Source: DAOUGC01 sp034429695
GTDB lineage: Bacteria; Chloroflexota; Anaerolineae; Anaerolineales; Anaerolineaceae
Length of the DNA: 16,472 bases
Assembly (NCBI GenBank): GCA_034429695.1
Contig: DAOUGC010000252.1
Span: 1 to 16,472, forward strand
Direction: 5' to 3'
The translations under genes were made by a program, and so were the position numbers. Below, one piece after another: positions 1 to 6,813 of the stretch (the stretch's first letter is position 1; each line of letters starts with the position of its first letter). Under the pieces are notes generated by a model. It did no database searches. It saw only the letters and a list, made by a program, of their open reading frames with translations, and was not told where the DNA came from.

Positions 1-3000
1 ATTTCCAGGCCGGGACCCTCAACCTCGATCACCTGTGCGCTGGATAGTTCGCCGCTTTCCACGGTCACCAGCGCCAGTGCTTTTTGCGTGAATGGGTTGG
101 GGATGAACAGGTTGGCTGTCTGGCCTGGCAGATAATCGGCTGCGTCAGTGGTGATGGTTACTTGCTGGAAGGGCAGGCGTTCCCAGGCAACGGAGCCAGT
201 ACCGTTGACGCGCGTGTACAGGCTGGTGACTGCTCCATCCTCCGAGCGGATTTCCAGCCGGTAAGTGCCGGCATCTTCTGGCGTGAAGGCAATTCGTGCA
301 CGGCCCTGGCTGTCGGTTTCAAAGTCCACCGAAGACACCTCGGTTAATTCCTCAACAGTATTGCTGACCCACCCGCTGCTGCCGGTGGTGTGGGTCCATT
401 GCACGCGCTGGAAGCTGCCGCGCAGAACTTTTCCGGGAGCCCTGCCATTCTGCAGGTTCAACGTCTGAACATCGTAATTGAGTTCCTGTCCGGCCACACC
501 GCTGTAACTGGCAGGGCGTACACCGATCAGGTAATAAGCCGGGCGGTAGGGCAAACTGGCGGTGGCTGAGATGGGGTACTCGCTCTCGTCTGTGATGGCG
601 GCGGTGAGGGTGAGGGTGCGAAGGTCCCCCGAGTCGAAAATTTCGGCCAATAGAGGGTCATCCAGCCGAATTTCGACGGTCAGGTTGCCCTGCGCATCGG
701 TGAACCCGCTGTCACTGGCAATGCTGGAAAAATGGCTGTAGGTTTCCCAGGTGAGTGATGACTGCCCGGTGCGGTAGCCGCCGGGGATGAAAACGTAATC
801 CGGGCTGGCGGCGAGGTCCCACGAAATTGGCAGATTTGCCGCTGGTGCGCCGAAGTAATAAGCGGCGTTGATGGTGGCTTTCAGGGTTTGATCTTTCATG
901 ACCAGATCCTGATCAAAATCCACAGTCAGTTGCACCTCGGGTTTGCGGTACTCGGCCACCTGGAAGGTGACGCTTGAATTATCGATGTCCTGGATTTCGA
1001 TTGAGTAAAAGCCGGGGGCCGAGCCTTCAGGAATGGTGAATCTGCCCGTGGCTGAACCATATTCAGATACTGAAAGCGGAATTTCTTCCAGAGTCTGACG
1101 CTGATAGGTGATCGCGTCGTAGCTGCTCATCACCACCGCGATTGGGTTTTGCCCGGTGAAGTCATAATACCGGCCGTTTTGCTCCTCACGCAGGATGGCG
1201 CGGAATTCAACGGTATCTCCAGGGCGGTAGATGGGGCGGTCGGTGTAAACGTAAGCCGTGGGCTTCAGGATATCCTCTTCCAGGCGGTAGCCCCATGACC
1301 ACGGAGAGATGCCGGAATTCCAGTTGCCGTTGGAGAGCGAGAAATCTTCGTCGCCAGGCTGGCCGATGGCTACGTACAACTGATCTTCGGGGTCGTGGGT
1401 GGCAGGAAACTGGATGGTTGCCAGACCGTCGGCATCGGTTGTGGCGGAGGCGATCACGGCAGCCGAACTGTTGTAGAAGTCCACTACAGCGCCGGAGACA
1501 GGGGTATTATCGCGTAAATCCACCACCCATGCGGTTGCGCCGCCTGCTGACCGTTTTACCAGGATCTGATTGTGGCTGACCACGCCCATGAAACTATTGT
1601 TAAAGTAGGTGCTTGTGCCGGGTTCCACATTAAAGTAATAAAGCCCTGGTTCACGCGCCGCTCCCTGCTGGGTAAGCGGGATCTCCACCCCGGTGGAGCG
1701 GTTTGGCGGCAGGTTGAGCACCTTGCTCCAGGTTTCACTGCCGGCTGGCGCGTTCATCGAGCCGCCCTGCGCCGCGGCAATATACTCAGAGATGCTGTAA
1801 GCACCGGCGGTAACCTGAACGCGCTCGATGTTGGTGGCGTAGACAGGCAGCACAACATCATCCGGCAGCATGAACAGGTAGCCGTATGAGTATGACAGAA
1901 TGGGTGAAACAAAAGTTGGTCGGGCCTGCCCGGTGGTGAAGGTGAGCGTGACGGGGGCCTCCAACGTGTCACCCCAGCGGTCAACCAGTTGAGGGTCAAC
2001 CCGTACAGTGTAGGTGGTGACCGGCGCGAAGTAACCGCTCAGATAAATTGTGCCGTTTTCAGGAAGGGCGGAAACATATTGATTGTCAATGGCCGGGGTG
2101 ATCGTCACCCAGTCTTCGTTGAACCCGCCGATGGGATTATTGAACTGCAGTCGCAGGCTGTTGTATTCCGGTGAGAGGTTGATTTCGCCCTGTCTGGGTT
2201 CAAATAATTGCAGCGCGGATGAACCATAATAATAGTTGAGGATGCCTGACGCCAGCGGGACCCCGCCATATGCCCTTGCCTGTTGCAGGATCTCCAGGGT
2301 GTAGGTATCATCGCGGTTTAAAAGAGCCGTGGGTGTGAATGTAAAGGAAGTAAATGCATCATTCCAGCGAAATACGCCGATCACCGGGGTTCCATCGGCA
2401 TTTCTAAAGAAGAAGTTTTGCTCCACCGAGGTCGGCTCCATGCGCTGATTGAACTCGACGGTGAAGACCTGATCCAGATCGACAACGAGTTGGGACAGGG
2501 GGCTTACCGATGTGATCATGGGGTTGCCGGTGGTGAAACTCCATTCCTGAAACCCGTTGTCTTCCAACGCCGAGCCGTACAGGCTGGTCAGTGAGGTGTT
2601 CACCTTTACTGAATAGGTCGTGGCAGGCAGCAAGGCTGGTTCTGGATGGAAAACGTAGGTGCTGGTATTCAACCACTCGCCACGGCCATAACTGGCTGGT
2701 TCCAACTCAAAGGCGGTTGGCAGGCTGGCAGGATCTGCACCCAGGCCCACAACAGGCTGGTTGAAATTGATGATCACGGCGCTGTCGGTGGTTACGTTTG
2801 TAGAGGCGGATGCAGGGATGCTGTTTGTGACCAAAAATTTTGATGGGCTGAGGTATTCCAGGCTGACGGGTGCGGTCATGCGCAGACCATCGAGCGACGC
2901 GGCGCTTTCAGCCAGGCTGATGGTGATGCGCTGGTCGGGCGGGAGTTGATCGAAATGGATCTGCACCTGGCGGTCAGAGATCCATTCCAGGGTGTGGGAC

Positions 3001-3314
3001 AGATCGGGGCTGATCGACAGGGCGGCTTCCACACTGGTGGCATCCATGCCCTGGCTGAACAGCAACATGACGCCATCAGCAGCGCCAATGACATCGCCAG
3101 CGGGGGGCAGCGTCTCGCTGATGGCGGGCGGCAGCGGCGGGGCGGGCGTGGCAGTTTGAACCGCATGCGGGGTGGCATTCTGAGCGGGGCCAGCCGGGGT
3201 GGGTTCTTTTTGTAAAATGTTTCCCGGAAGCTGACATGCCAGGCTCAACAGCAACCATCCGGTGAGGATTCGAACGACAAGTGCAGAACCTTTTTTACCG
3301 GAAAAGGGTTTCAT
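1..3314 (-). CDS. Bacterial alpha-2-macroglobulin family lipoprotein (N-terminal part, runs off left edge)
   Basis: Open on the minus strand from ATG at 3314 to the window edge without a stop (1104 residues seen). The N-terminus is a lipoprotein-type signal: basic start, hydrophobic stretch LTGWLLLSLAC with the likely lipidated Cys at residue 27. The -3 position is Ser, so the lipobox is imperfect. A Pro/Thr/Ala-rich linker follows, then about four bacterial Ig-like (Big_5 style) repeats at roughly residues 66-150, 159-262, 264-367 and 369-462, each ending in a pattern like WSFTTGNP. MG-type domains follow: AWVVDLRDNTPVSGA near 590, and the MG2 signature TDRPIYRPGD at 691-700. Family members are large envelope-anchored protease-trapping proteins. 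The thioester region, which would tell trapping from non-trapping types, lies outside the window. An AAGGA-like RBS lies about 10 bases before the ATG. Function is from family knowledge; no partner gene such as pbpC is visible. Confidence 0.9.
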   Translation of the reverse strand, partial: MKPFSGKKGSALVVRILTGWLLLSLACQLPGNILQKEPTPAGPAQNATPHAVQTATPAPPLPPAISETLPPAGDVIGAADGVMLLFSQGMDATSVEAALSISPDLSHTLEWISDRQVQIHFDQLPPDQRITISLAESAASLDGLRMTAPVSLEYLSPSKFLVTNSIPASASTNVTTDSAVIINFNQPVVGLGADPASLPTAFELEPASYGRGEWLNTSTYVFHPEPALLPATTYSVKVNTSLTSLYGSALEDNGFQEWSFTTGNPMITSVSPLSQLVVDLDQVFTVEFNQRMEPTSVEQNFFFRNADGTPVIGVFRWNDAFTSFTFTPTALLNRDDTYTLEILQQARAYGGVPLASGILNYYYGSSALQLFEPRQGEINLSPEYNSLRLQFNNPIGGFNEDWVTITPAIDNQYVSALPENGTIYLSGYFAPVTTYTVRVDPQLVDRWGDTLEAPVTLTFTTGQARPTFVSPILSYSYGYLFMLPDDVVLPVYATNIERVQVTAGAYSISEYIAAAQGGSMNAPAGSETWSKVLNLPPNRSTGVEIPLTQQGAAREPGLYYFNVEPGTSTYFNNSFMGVVSHNQILVKRSAGGATAWVVDLRDNTPVSGAVVDFYNSSAAVIASATTDADGLATIQFPATHDPEDQLYVAIGQPGDEDFSLSNGNWNSGISPWSWGYRLEEDILKPTAYVYTDRPIYRPGDTVEFRAILREEQNGRYYDFTGQNPIAVVMSSYDAITYQRQTLEEIPLSVSEYGSATGRFTIPEGSAPGFYSIEIQDIDNSSVTFQVAEYRKPEVQLTVDFDQDLVMKDQTLKATINAAYYFGAPAANLPISWDLAASPDYVFIPGGYRTGQSSLTWETYSHFSSIASDSGFTDAQGNLTVEIRLDDPLLAEIFDSGDLRTLTLTAAITDESEYPISATASLPYRPAYYLIGVRPASYSGVAGQELNYDVQTLNLQNGRAPGKVLRGSFQRVQWTHTTGSSGWVSNTVEELTEVSSVDFETDSQGRARIAFTPEDAGTYRLEIRSEDGAVTSLYTRVNGTGSVAWERLPFQQVTITTDAADYLPGQTANLFIPNPFTQKALALVTVESGELSSAQVIEVEGPGLE

Positions 3315-3362
3315 TGGCGCATCATCCTTGGGGGTCAGAATATTCGGTAGGCTACCCATTTC

Positions 3363-3368
3363 ATTATA
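3363..3368 (-). promoter_or_regulatory. -10 element for the alpha-2-macroglobulin gene
   Basis: Reads TATAAT on the minus strand, about 49 bases before the ATG at 3314. No good -35 is seen at the expected distance, so this is only a candidate. The rest of the 211-base gap 3315-3525 holds the opposing promoter at 3489-3497 and nothing else that I recognise. Confidence 0.4.
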
Positions 3369-3488
3369 GCCCATGTGTCCATAGCCTCATGCGCGCCGCC
3401 ACCTTTGCCCGACAGCAGGGTTGTAAACAAATGGGGGCGTCAACCGGTTTCTGATGGGTGGTTGCCATCAGTCAAGCGCGCGGTTCGA

Positions 3489-3497
3489 TGGTATACT
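3489..3497 (+). promoter_or_regulatory. Extended -10 promoter for the 3526 operon
   Basis: TGGTATACT is an extended -10 (TGn + TATACT), about 28 bases before the ATG at 3526, leaving room for a leader with a GGGAGGG ribosome site. No -35 at ideal spacing; TTGCCA at 3462-3467 is 24 bases away, which an extended -10 could tolerate. Likely drives the three-gene run 3526-5762. Confidence 0.45.
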
Positions 3498-3525
3498 ACT
3501 TTGAATCTTTTCCGGGAGGGTGAAG

Positions 3526-4437
3526 ATGAAGCGAGCAGTCAGCATCAGCATTGGTTCCTCCAAGCGCGATAAGCGTGTGGAGGTGACACTGTTCGATCAA
3601 ACCATTCAGCTTGAACGGATCGGAACGGACGGTGACATGGAAAAAGCCGCCCGCATGTACGCCGAGCTGGATGGCGAAGTGGATGCCTTTGGGGTGGGGG
3701 GAGCCGTGCTTGGCTTGATGGTGGACGACCACTGGTATTCGTTGCCCAATGTACAAAGCCTGATCAAGTACGTGAAGAAGACCCCGATTGTGGATGGCAC
3801 TGGTTTAAAGATGACCCTGGAATGCCGCGCGGCACCGCTTGTCAATGGTTTGCTGCCGCCCTCTGAGCGGCGGGCTTTCCTCCTCAGTGGTGTGGACCGA
3901 TTTGGTCTGACCAGCAGCTTTGTCAACGCTGGGTATGAATCAGTGATCGGCGACCTCATGTTCACCCTCGGGCTGTCCATTCCCATTCACACCATGAACG
4001 GACTGCGAAAAGTGGCCCGCACGCTGATCCCACCGGTTGGGCATTTGCCATTTAGCTGGCTGTATCCCACCGGCGAGGCGCAGGAAAAACGCACCCCCAA
4101 ATTTGTAAAATACTTCAACTGGGCCAATGTGATTGCCGGCGATTGCCATTACATAACCCACTATATGCCTGACCGGTTGGATGGAAAGATCATCGTCACC
4201 AATACCACCACCGCACACGACCGCGAATTATTCAAGCAGGCCGGCGTACGCTGGCTGGTGACCACCACCCCCATGCTGGAAGACCGCACTTACGGAACCA
4301 ACATGATGGAAGCTGCGCTGGTGGCTGCCTGGGGGCGCAAGGAGGCAGTGGATTATGCCAACCCCGGTGATTACTTCCAGCGCATGAACGAAGCGGTCGA
4401 TCAGCTTGGCATGAAACCTCAATTGCAGGAGCTGTGA
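3526..4437 (+). CDS. Quinate-5-dehydrogenase-like conserved protein
   Basis: 303 residues from ATG 3526. I prefer this start over the in-frame GTG at 3520 because GGGAGGG (3514-3520) is well spaced for the ATG and overlaps the GTG. The N-terminus MKRAVSISIGSSKRDKRVEV and the following ERIGTDGDM block match a family I remember from Firmicutes and Chloroflexota as quinate 5-dehydrogenase. I am not aware of biochemical proof of that activity, and the shikimate/quinate dehydrogenase signature is not obvious here. The C-terminal half (IIVTNTTTAHDRELF, then VRWLVTTTPMLEDRTYGTN) alternates beta and alpha segments as in a Rossmann-like fold. The next gene starts one base after the stop, implying translational coupling with the nucleotidyltransferase. 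Real gene: very likely. Enzyme name: weak. Confidence 0.75.
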   Translation: MKRAVSISIGSSKRDKRVEVTLFDQTIQLERIGTDGDMEKAARMYAELDGEVDAFGVGGAVLGLMVDDHWYSLPNVQSLIKYVKKTPIVDGTGLKMTLECRAAPLVNGLLPPSERRAFLLSGVDRFGLTSSFVNAGYESVIGDLMFTLGLSIPIHTMNGLRKVARTLIPPVGHLPFSWLYPTGEAQEKRTPKFVKYFNWANVIAGDCHYITHYMPDRLDGKIIVTNTTTAHDRELFKQAGVRWLVTTTPMLEDRTYGTNMMEAALVAAWGRKEAVDYANPGDYFQRMNEAVDQLGMKPQLQEL

Positions 4438-4438
4438 C

Positions 4439-5215
4439 ATGGATGTGGTGCTGACTGCGGGTGGCAAAGCCGCGCCGGACGATCTGTTATATCCGGTGAT
4501 CGGTGATACTTACAAAGCCATGATGGACATTTGCGGCAAGCCGATGATTCAGTGGGTGCTGGATGCCCTCAACGGCTCGACGAATGTTGGCAGAATTGTC
4601 GTCATGGGGTTGCCGCAGGATTGCCATCTGGAAAGCCGCCTGCCGTTGGAGTTGCTGGGCGATTTTGGCAGCATGCTGGCAAATATTTCCACCGGAGCTG
4701 ATTATTTAATAAAGGTCAACCCGGCTGAAAGTCACTGTCTGGTGGTTTCATCGGATGTGCCAGCGCTCAAGCCTTACATGGTGGACTGGCTGGTGGAACA
4801 GGCCGTGGCTCACCCCGGGGTGGACGGCATCTACAATGTGATTGAACGACCGGTGATGGAAAAGACCTTTCCTGCATCGCGACGCACGTACCTGCCCCTC
4901 AAATGTGGCGAGTATTGCGGCGGCGACGTCAATGTGCTGCGCAAGAGCATGGTCGCCGGTTACAATCCTTCGTGGCAAAAAATAGTGGATGCGCGCAAGA
5001 ACCCACTGCGCCAGGCACAACTGGTTGGTGTGGATATCCTGCTCAGCCTGCTGTTGCGCACGGTCACGGTTGAGCAACTGGCCGATAAAATATCAGAACG
5101 GATGGGGTTTGTTGCCATACCCATGCACTGCCCATTTCCTGAATTGGGCATGGATGTTGACAAACCCTTTCAGCGCGATATCATCAGCGCTCACCTTTCT
5201 CTGGAGATGGCATAA
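4439..5215 (+). CDS. MobA-like NTP transferase family protein
   Basis: 258 residues. The N-terminal signature LTAGGK (residues 5-10) is the nucleotide-binding loop of the GT-A nucleotidyltransferase fold, followed by a typical CGKPMIQWVLDAL block (Lys34-Pro35) and an acidic metal-site motif VVSSDVPAL with Asp106. Families of this type transfer a nucleotide to a sugar phosphate, polyol phosphate or molybdopterin. The substrate cannot be read from the sequence. The ATG lies one base after the preceding stop, and the PAP2 gene starts 4 bases after this stop, so the three are almost certainly co-translated. With a PAP2 phosphatase next door, a role in lipid head-group or glycoconjugate synthesis is a reasonable but unproven guess. 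The C-terminal ~100 residues (Leu-rich, VDILLSLLLRTVTVEQLADKI) are not assigned. Confidence 0.8.
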   Translation: MDVVLTAGGKAAPDDLLYPVIGDTYKAMMDICGKPMIQWVLDALNGSTNVGRIVVMGLPQDCHLESRLPLELLGDFGSMLANISTGADYLIKVNPAESHCLVVSSDVPALKPYMVDWLVEQAVAHPGVDGIYNVIERPVMEKTFPASRRTYLPLKCGEYCGGDVNVLRKSMVAGYNPSWQKIVDARKNPLRQAQLVGVDILLSLLLRTVTVEQLADKISERMGFVAIPMHCPFPELGMDVDKPFQRDIISAHLSLEMA

Positions 5216-5219
5216 ATTT

Positions 5220-5762
5220 ATGATGGCACGACTGGCGAAATGGGATGTGCTCCTCTCCCGTAAAATGCGATTGCGGCCGGAGCAAACCCTGTTATGGCGT
5301 TTAAACTCCTTCCTGGCTCACTCAGGCGACTCATGGTTCTGGCTGGCTGGATTGGGACTGGTATGGCTGTTCACGCGCGGCGAGTGGCGGCAGCGGTCGG
5401 CTTTAATGGGCATCGCTGTGGTGGGGCTGGCTGTACTGGTGCTGGCGATTAAGTTCATCGTTCGCCGTCAACGCCCCGAAGGCGAGTGGGGCGCCATTTA
5501 CCGCAACACTGATCCGCACTCTTTTCCATCCGGTCATGCAGCCAGGGCCATTCTGCTGGGTGTACTGGCCTGGTCATTGGGCCCGGTCTGGTTCGGGTGG
5601 ATGGTGATCCTGTGGTCACCGCTGGTGAGCATGGCGCGTATTTCAATGGGTGTGCATTATCTGTCAGATGTGCTGGCGGGCATGGTGCTGGGTATGCTGG
5701 CGGGGGTGGTGTTTATCAAAATCAGCCCGTTCATCATGCAACTGGTTCCATTCATTTTTTAG
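5220..5762 (+). CDS. PAP2 superfamily membrane phosphatase
   Basis: 180 residues from ATG 5220 (ATG 5223 is equally possible; a GGAGATGG-like RBS lies about 10 bases upstream). All three signature motifs of the type-2 phosphatidic acid phosphatase family are intact: K-x6-RP as KFIVRRQRP (Lys78 to Pro86), PSGH at 103-106 and R-x5-H-x3-D as RISMGVHYLSD (Arg140, His146, Asp150). Four or five hydrophobic membrane segments surround them (e.g. WFWLAGLGLVWLF, LMGIAVVGLAVLVLAI, residues 151-165). Members hydrolyse phosphatidate, undecaprenyl pyrophosphate or similar lipid phosphates at the membrane. The exact substrate is unknown. It is the last gene of the run beginning at 3526. No clear terminator hairpin follows. 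Confidence 0.9.
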   Translation: MMARLAKWDVLLSRKMRLRPEQTLLWRLNSFLAHSGDSWFWLAGLGLVWLFTRGEWRQRSALMGIAVVGLAVLVLAIKFIVRRQRPEGEWGAIYRNTDPHSFPSGHAARAILLGVLAWSLGPVWFGWMVILWSPLVSMARISMGVHYLSDVLAGMVLGMLAGVVFIKISPFIMQLVPFIF

Positions 5763-5777
5763 CATTTTTTCACTGGC

Positions 5778-5806
5778 TTGAAATCTGTCAGACGCTTGTG
5801 TAAAGT
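5778..5806 (+). promoter_or_regulatory. Promoter of the selenoprotein gene
   Basis: TTGAAA (5778-5783), a 17-base spacer, then TAAAGT (5801-5806), placing the start of transcription near 5813. A strong ribosome site GGAGGTGG (5823-5830) precedes ATG 5833. The gene therefore appears to have its own promoter apart from the upstream operon. Confidence 0.5.
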
Positions 5807-5832
5807 AATAGGAAATCAACGTGGAGGTGGCT

Positions 5833-6573
5833 ATGCAACTGAAGGTTGGTCAGCGAGCTCCAGACTTTGAATTAAGTGATCATCGCGGGCAGCGGGTGTG
5901 CATGAAGGACCTGCTGGGCAAAAATGTGGTCCTGGCCTTTTTTCCACTGGCCTGGACGCCCATATGAACAAACCAGATCCCTTCCTACCAGGCTCAGTTG
6001 AGCCGGTTTGAAGGACTGAATACCGTGGTGATGGGTATTTCCGTTGACCATGTGCCGGGTTTAAAAGCCTGGGCAGACAGCATGGGAGGCATTGATTTCC
6101 CATTATTGAGCGATTTTTACCCGCACGGCGAGATCAGCCAGCGCTACGGGGTGCTGCGGGCAGAGGGCTTTAGCGAACGCGCCATCTTTGTGATCGACTC
6201 AGACGGGATTATTCGGTACATTGATGTACATGCCATTGATGACCAACCGGACAATGCCGTGCTGTTCGCGGAGCTGGAAAAGCTGGCACCGATTGGTTGG
6301 GTCGCAAAGCGGCCAGTGGAGACACCCCTGCCGCATGGAGGGGTGGTGATGTATTGCACGCGCTGGTGCCCCGATTGTATTCGGGCGCGGGCATGGTTGA
6401 AGTCCAACGGTATTGCCTACACCGAGGTGGATATTGATGCCCATGCCGCGGCAGCGCGCCAGGTGCGCGAGTGGTGCGGTGGCAACCAGACCACACCGAC
6501 CTTTGAAATAGACGGCACGATTGTGATTGATTTTGACGAGCCGCGCCTGGCTGAACTGTTGTTGCAAAAATAA
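5833..6573 (+). CDS. Selenocysteine-containing AhpE-like peroxiredoxin fused to a glutaredoxin domain (TGA at 5965-5967 = Sec45)
   Basis: Reads as one 246-residue protein if TGA 5965-5967 is decoded as selenocysteine. Residues 1 to ~155 are a peroxiredoxin: VGQRAPDFELSD at the start, then the active-site motif P-x3-T-x2-(C) as PLAWTPIU (Pro38, Thr42, Sec45), FPLLSDFYPHGEISQRYG (resembling AhpE as I remember it), and catalytic-type Arg116 in ERAIFVIDSDG. Residues ~168-246 are a glutaredoxin/mycoredoxin-like domain: MYCTRWCPDC (Cys179, Cys182; an extra Cys175) and the cis-proline motif QTTPTF (Pro222). The likely role is peroxide reduction in the cytosol with Sec as peroxidatic residue and the fused domain as reductant. 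Support for recoding: the stop falls exactly at the catalytic Cys codon, the frame is open with conserved sequence on both sides, a SECIS-like hairpin lies at 5980-6014 and selC lies at 6698. A point-mutated Cys gene is the alternative. Confidence 0.9.
5980..6014 (+). promoter_or_regulatory. Bacterial SECIS element of the selenoprotein mRNA
   Basis: Stem-loop directly 3' of the UGA, inside the coding region. Lower stem CCTTC/GAAGG (5980-5984 with 6010-6014), a small CT/TT internal loop, ACC/GGT (5987-5989 with 6005-6007), bulged A5990, and a perfect upper stem GGCTC/GAGCC (5991-5995 with 6000-6004) closing the tetraloop AGTT. There are 28 bases between the UGA and the apical loop, and the loop has G in its second position. 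Both agree with known rules for bacterial SECIS hairpins that bind SelB. Confidence 0.8.
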
Positions 6574-6597
6574 CCCGCCATGACCAAGGAAGACCAA

Positions 6598-6626
6598 TCA
6601 GGGACCAGCATGGTCCCTGATTTTTA
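6598..6626 (+). terminator. Rho-independent terminator after the selenoprotein gene
   Basis: Perfect 9-bp stem TCAGGGACC / GGTCCCTGA (6598-6606 with 6612-6620), loop AGCAT, followed by TTTTT. It lies 24 bases after the stop and separates the selenoprotein transcript from selC. Confidence 0.92.
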
Positions 6627-6662
6627 TTTGCATAAAATCTTTATATGAGGCGCGGCGCTGCC

Positions 6663-6691
6663 TTGCAATCGCCCCGCGCATACGGTATGCT
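6663..6691 (+). promoter_or_regulatory. selC promoter with -10 abutting the tRNA
   Basis: TTGCAA (6663-6668), a 17-base spacer and TATGCT (6686-6691). Six bases later is G6698, the inferred 5' base of the tRNA, so the expected start of transcription coincides with the mature 5' end. A palindrome GCATAC-G-GTATGC (6678-6690) overlaps the -10, and a second inverted repeat GCGCGG/CCGCGC (6650-6655, 6674-6679) brackets the -35. Either could be an operator. Confidence 0.6.
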
Positions 6692-6697
6692 TGCGGT

Positions 6698-6793
6698 GGG
6701 GATGGATGAGTCCCGGTGGGCTCCCCGGTCTTCAAAACCGGTGACGGGTCGCGTTGCGGGCCGTGGTGGGTTCGACTCCCATCCGTTCCTGCC
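6698..6793 (+). tRNA. selC: tRNA-Sec (anticodon TCA)
   Basis: Folds as a bacterial selenocysteine tRNA. Acceptor stem of 8 bp, GGGGATGG (6698-6705) with CCGTTCCT (6783-6790), including G-U pairs. D arm with 6-bp stem GAGTCC/GGGCTC and tetraloop CGGT. Anticodon stem CCGGT/ACCGG (6725-6729, 6737-6741) with loop CTTCAAA, anticodon TCA at 6732-6734. Long variable arm ACGGGTCGC/GCGGGCCGT (6744-6752, 6756-6764) of 9 positions with one G-G mismatch and loop GTT. T arm GTGGG-TTCGACT-CCCAT (6766-6782). G6791 is the discriminator; CC is encoded but the next base is T, so the terminal A must be added. The 8+5 acceptor/T arrangement and 6-bp D stem are specific to tRNA-Sec. No terminator before the site-2 protease gene 20 bases on. 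Confidence 0.95.
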
Positions 6794-6813
6794 TTAATTT
6801 GACAGGAGGAAAC

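Noticed and set aside
3606..3986. Minus-strand ORF of 126 codons
   Set aside because: Antisense shadow of the 3526 gene, with no recognisable protein features; the same holds for the ORFs at 6975-7406, 7602-8085 and 10115-10615.
5763..5780. Terminator after the PAP2 gene
   Set aside because: There are T runs (5755-5760 and 5765-5770) but no adjacent GC-rich stem.
5833..5967. Peroxiredoxin as a pseudogene broken by a nonsense mutation
   Set aside because: The only stop is TGA, exactly at the catalytic Cys codon, with a well-placed hairpin downstream and selC 730 bases away. Flanking residues are intact.
5998..6573. Independent 191-residue ORF starting at TTG 5998
   Set aside because: It begins inside the SECIS-like stem, has no ribosome site, and its reading frame continues the peroxiredoxin from 5833 through the TGA.
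6754..6813. Longer start for the site-2 protease gene
   Set aside because: The upstream extension lies inside tRNA-Sec; a strong AGGAGGA precedes ATG 6814.
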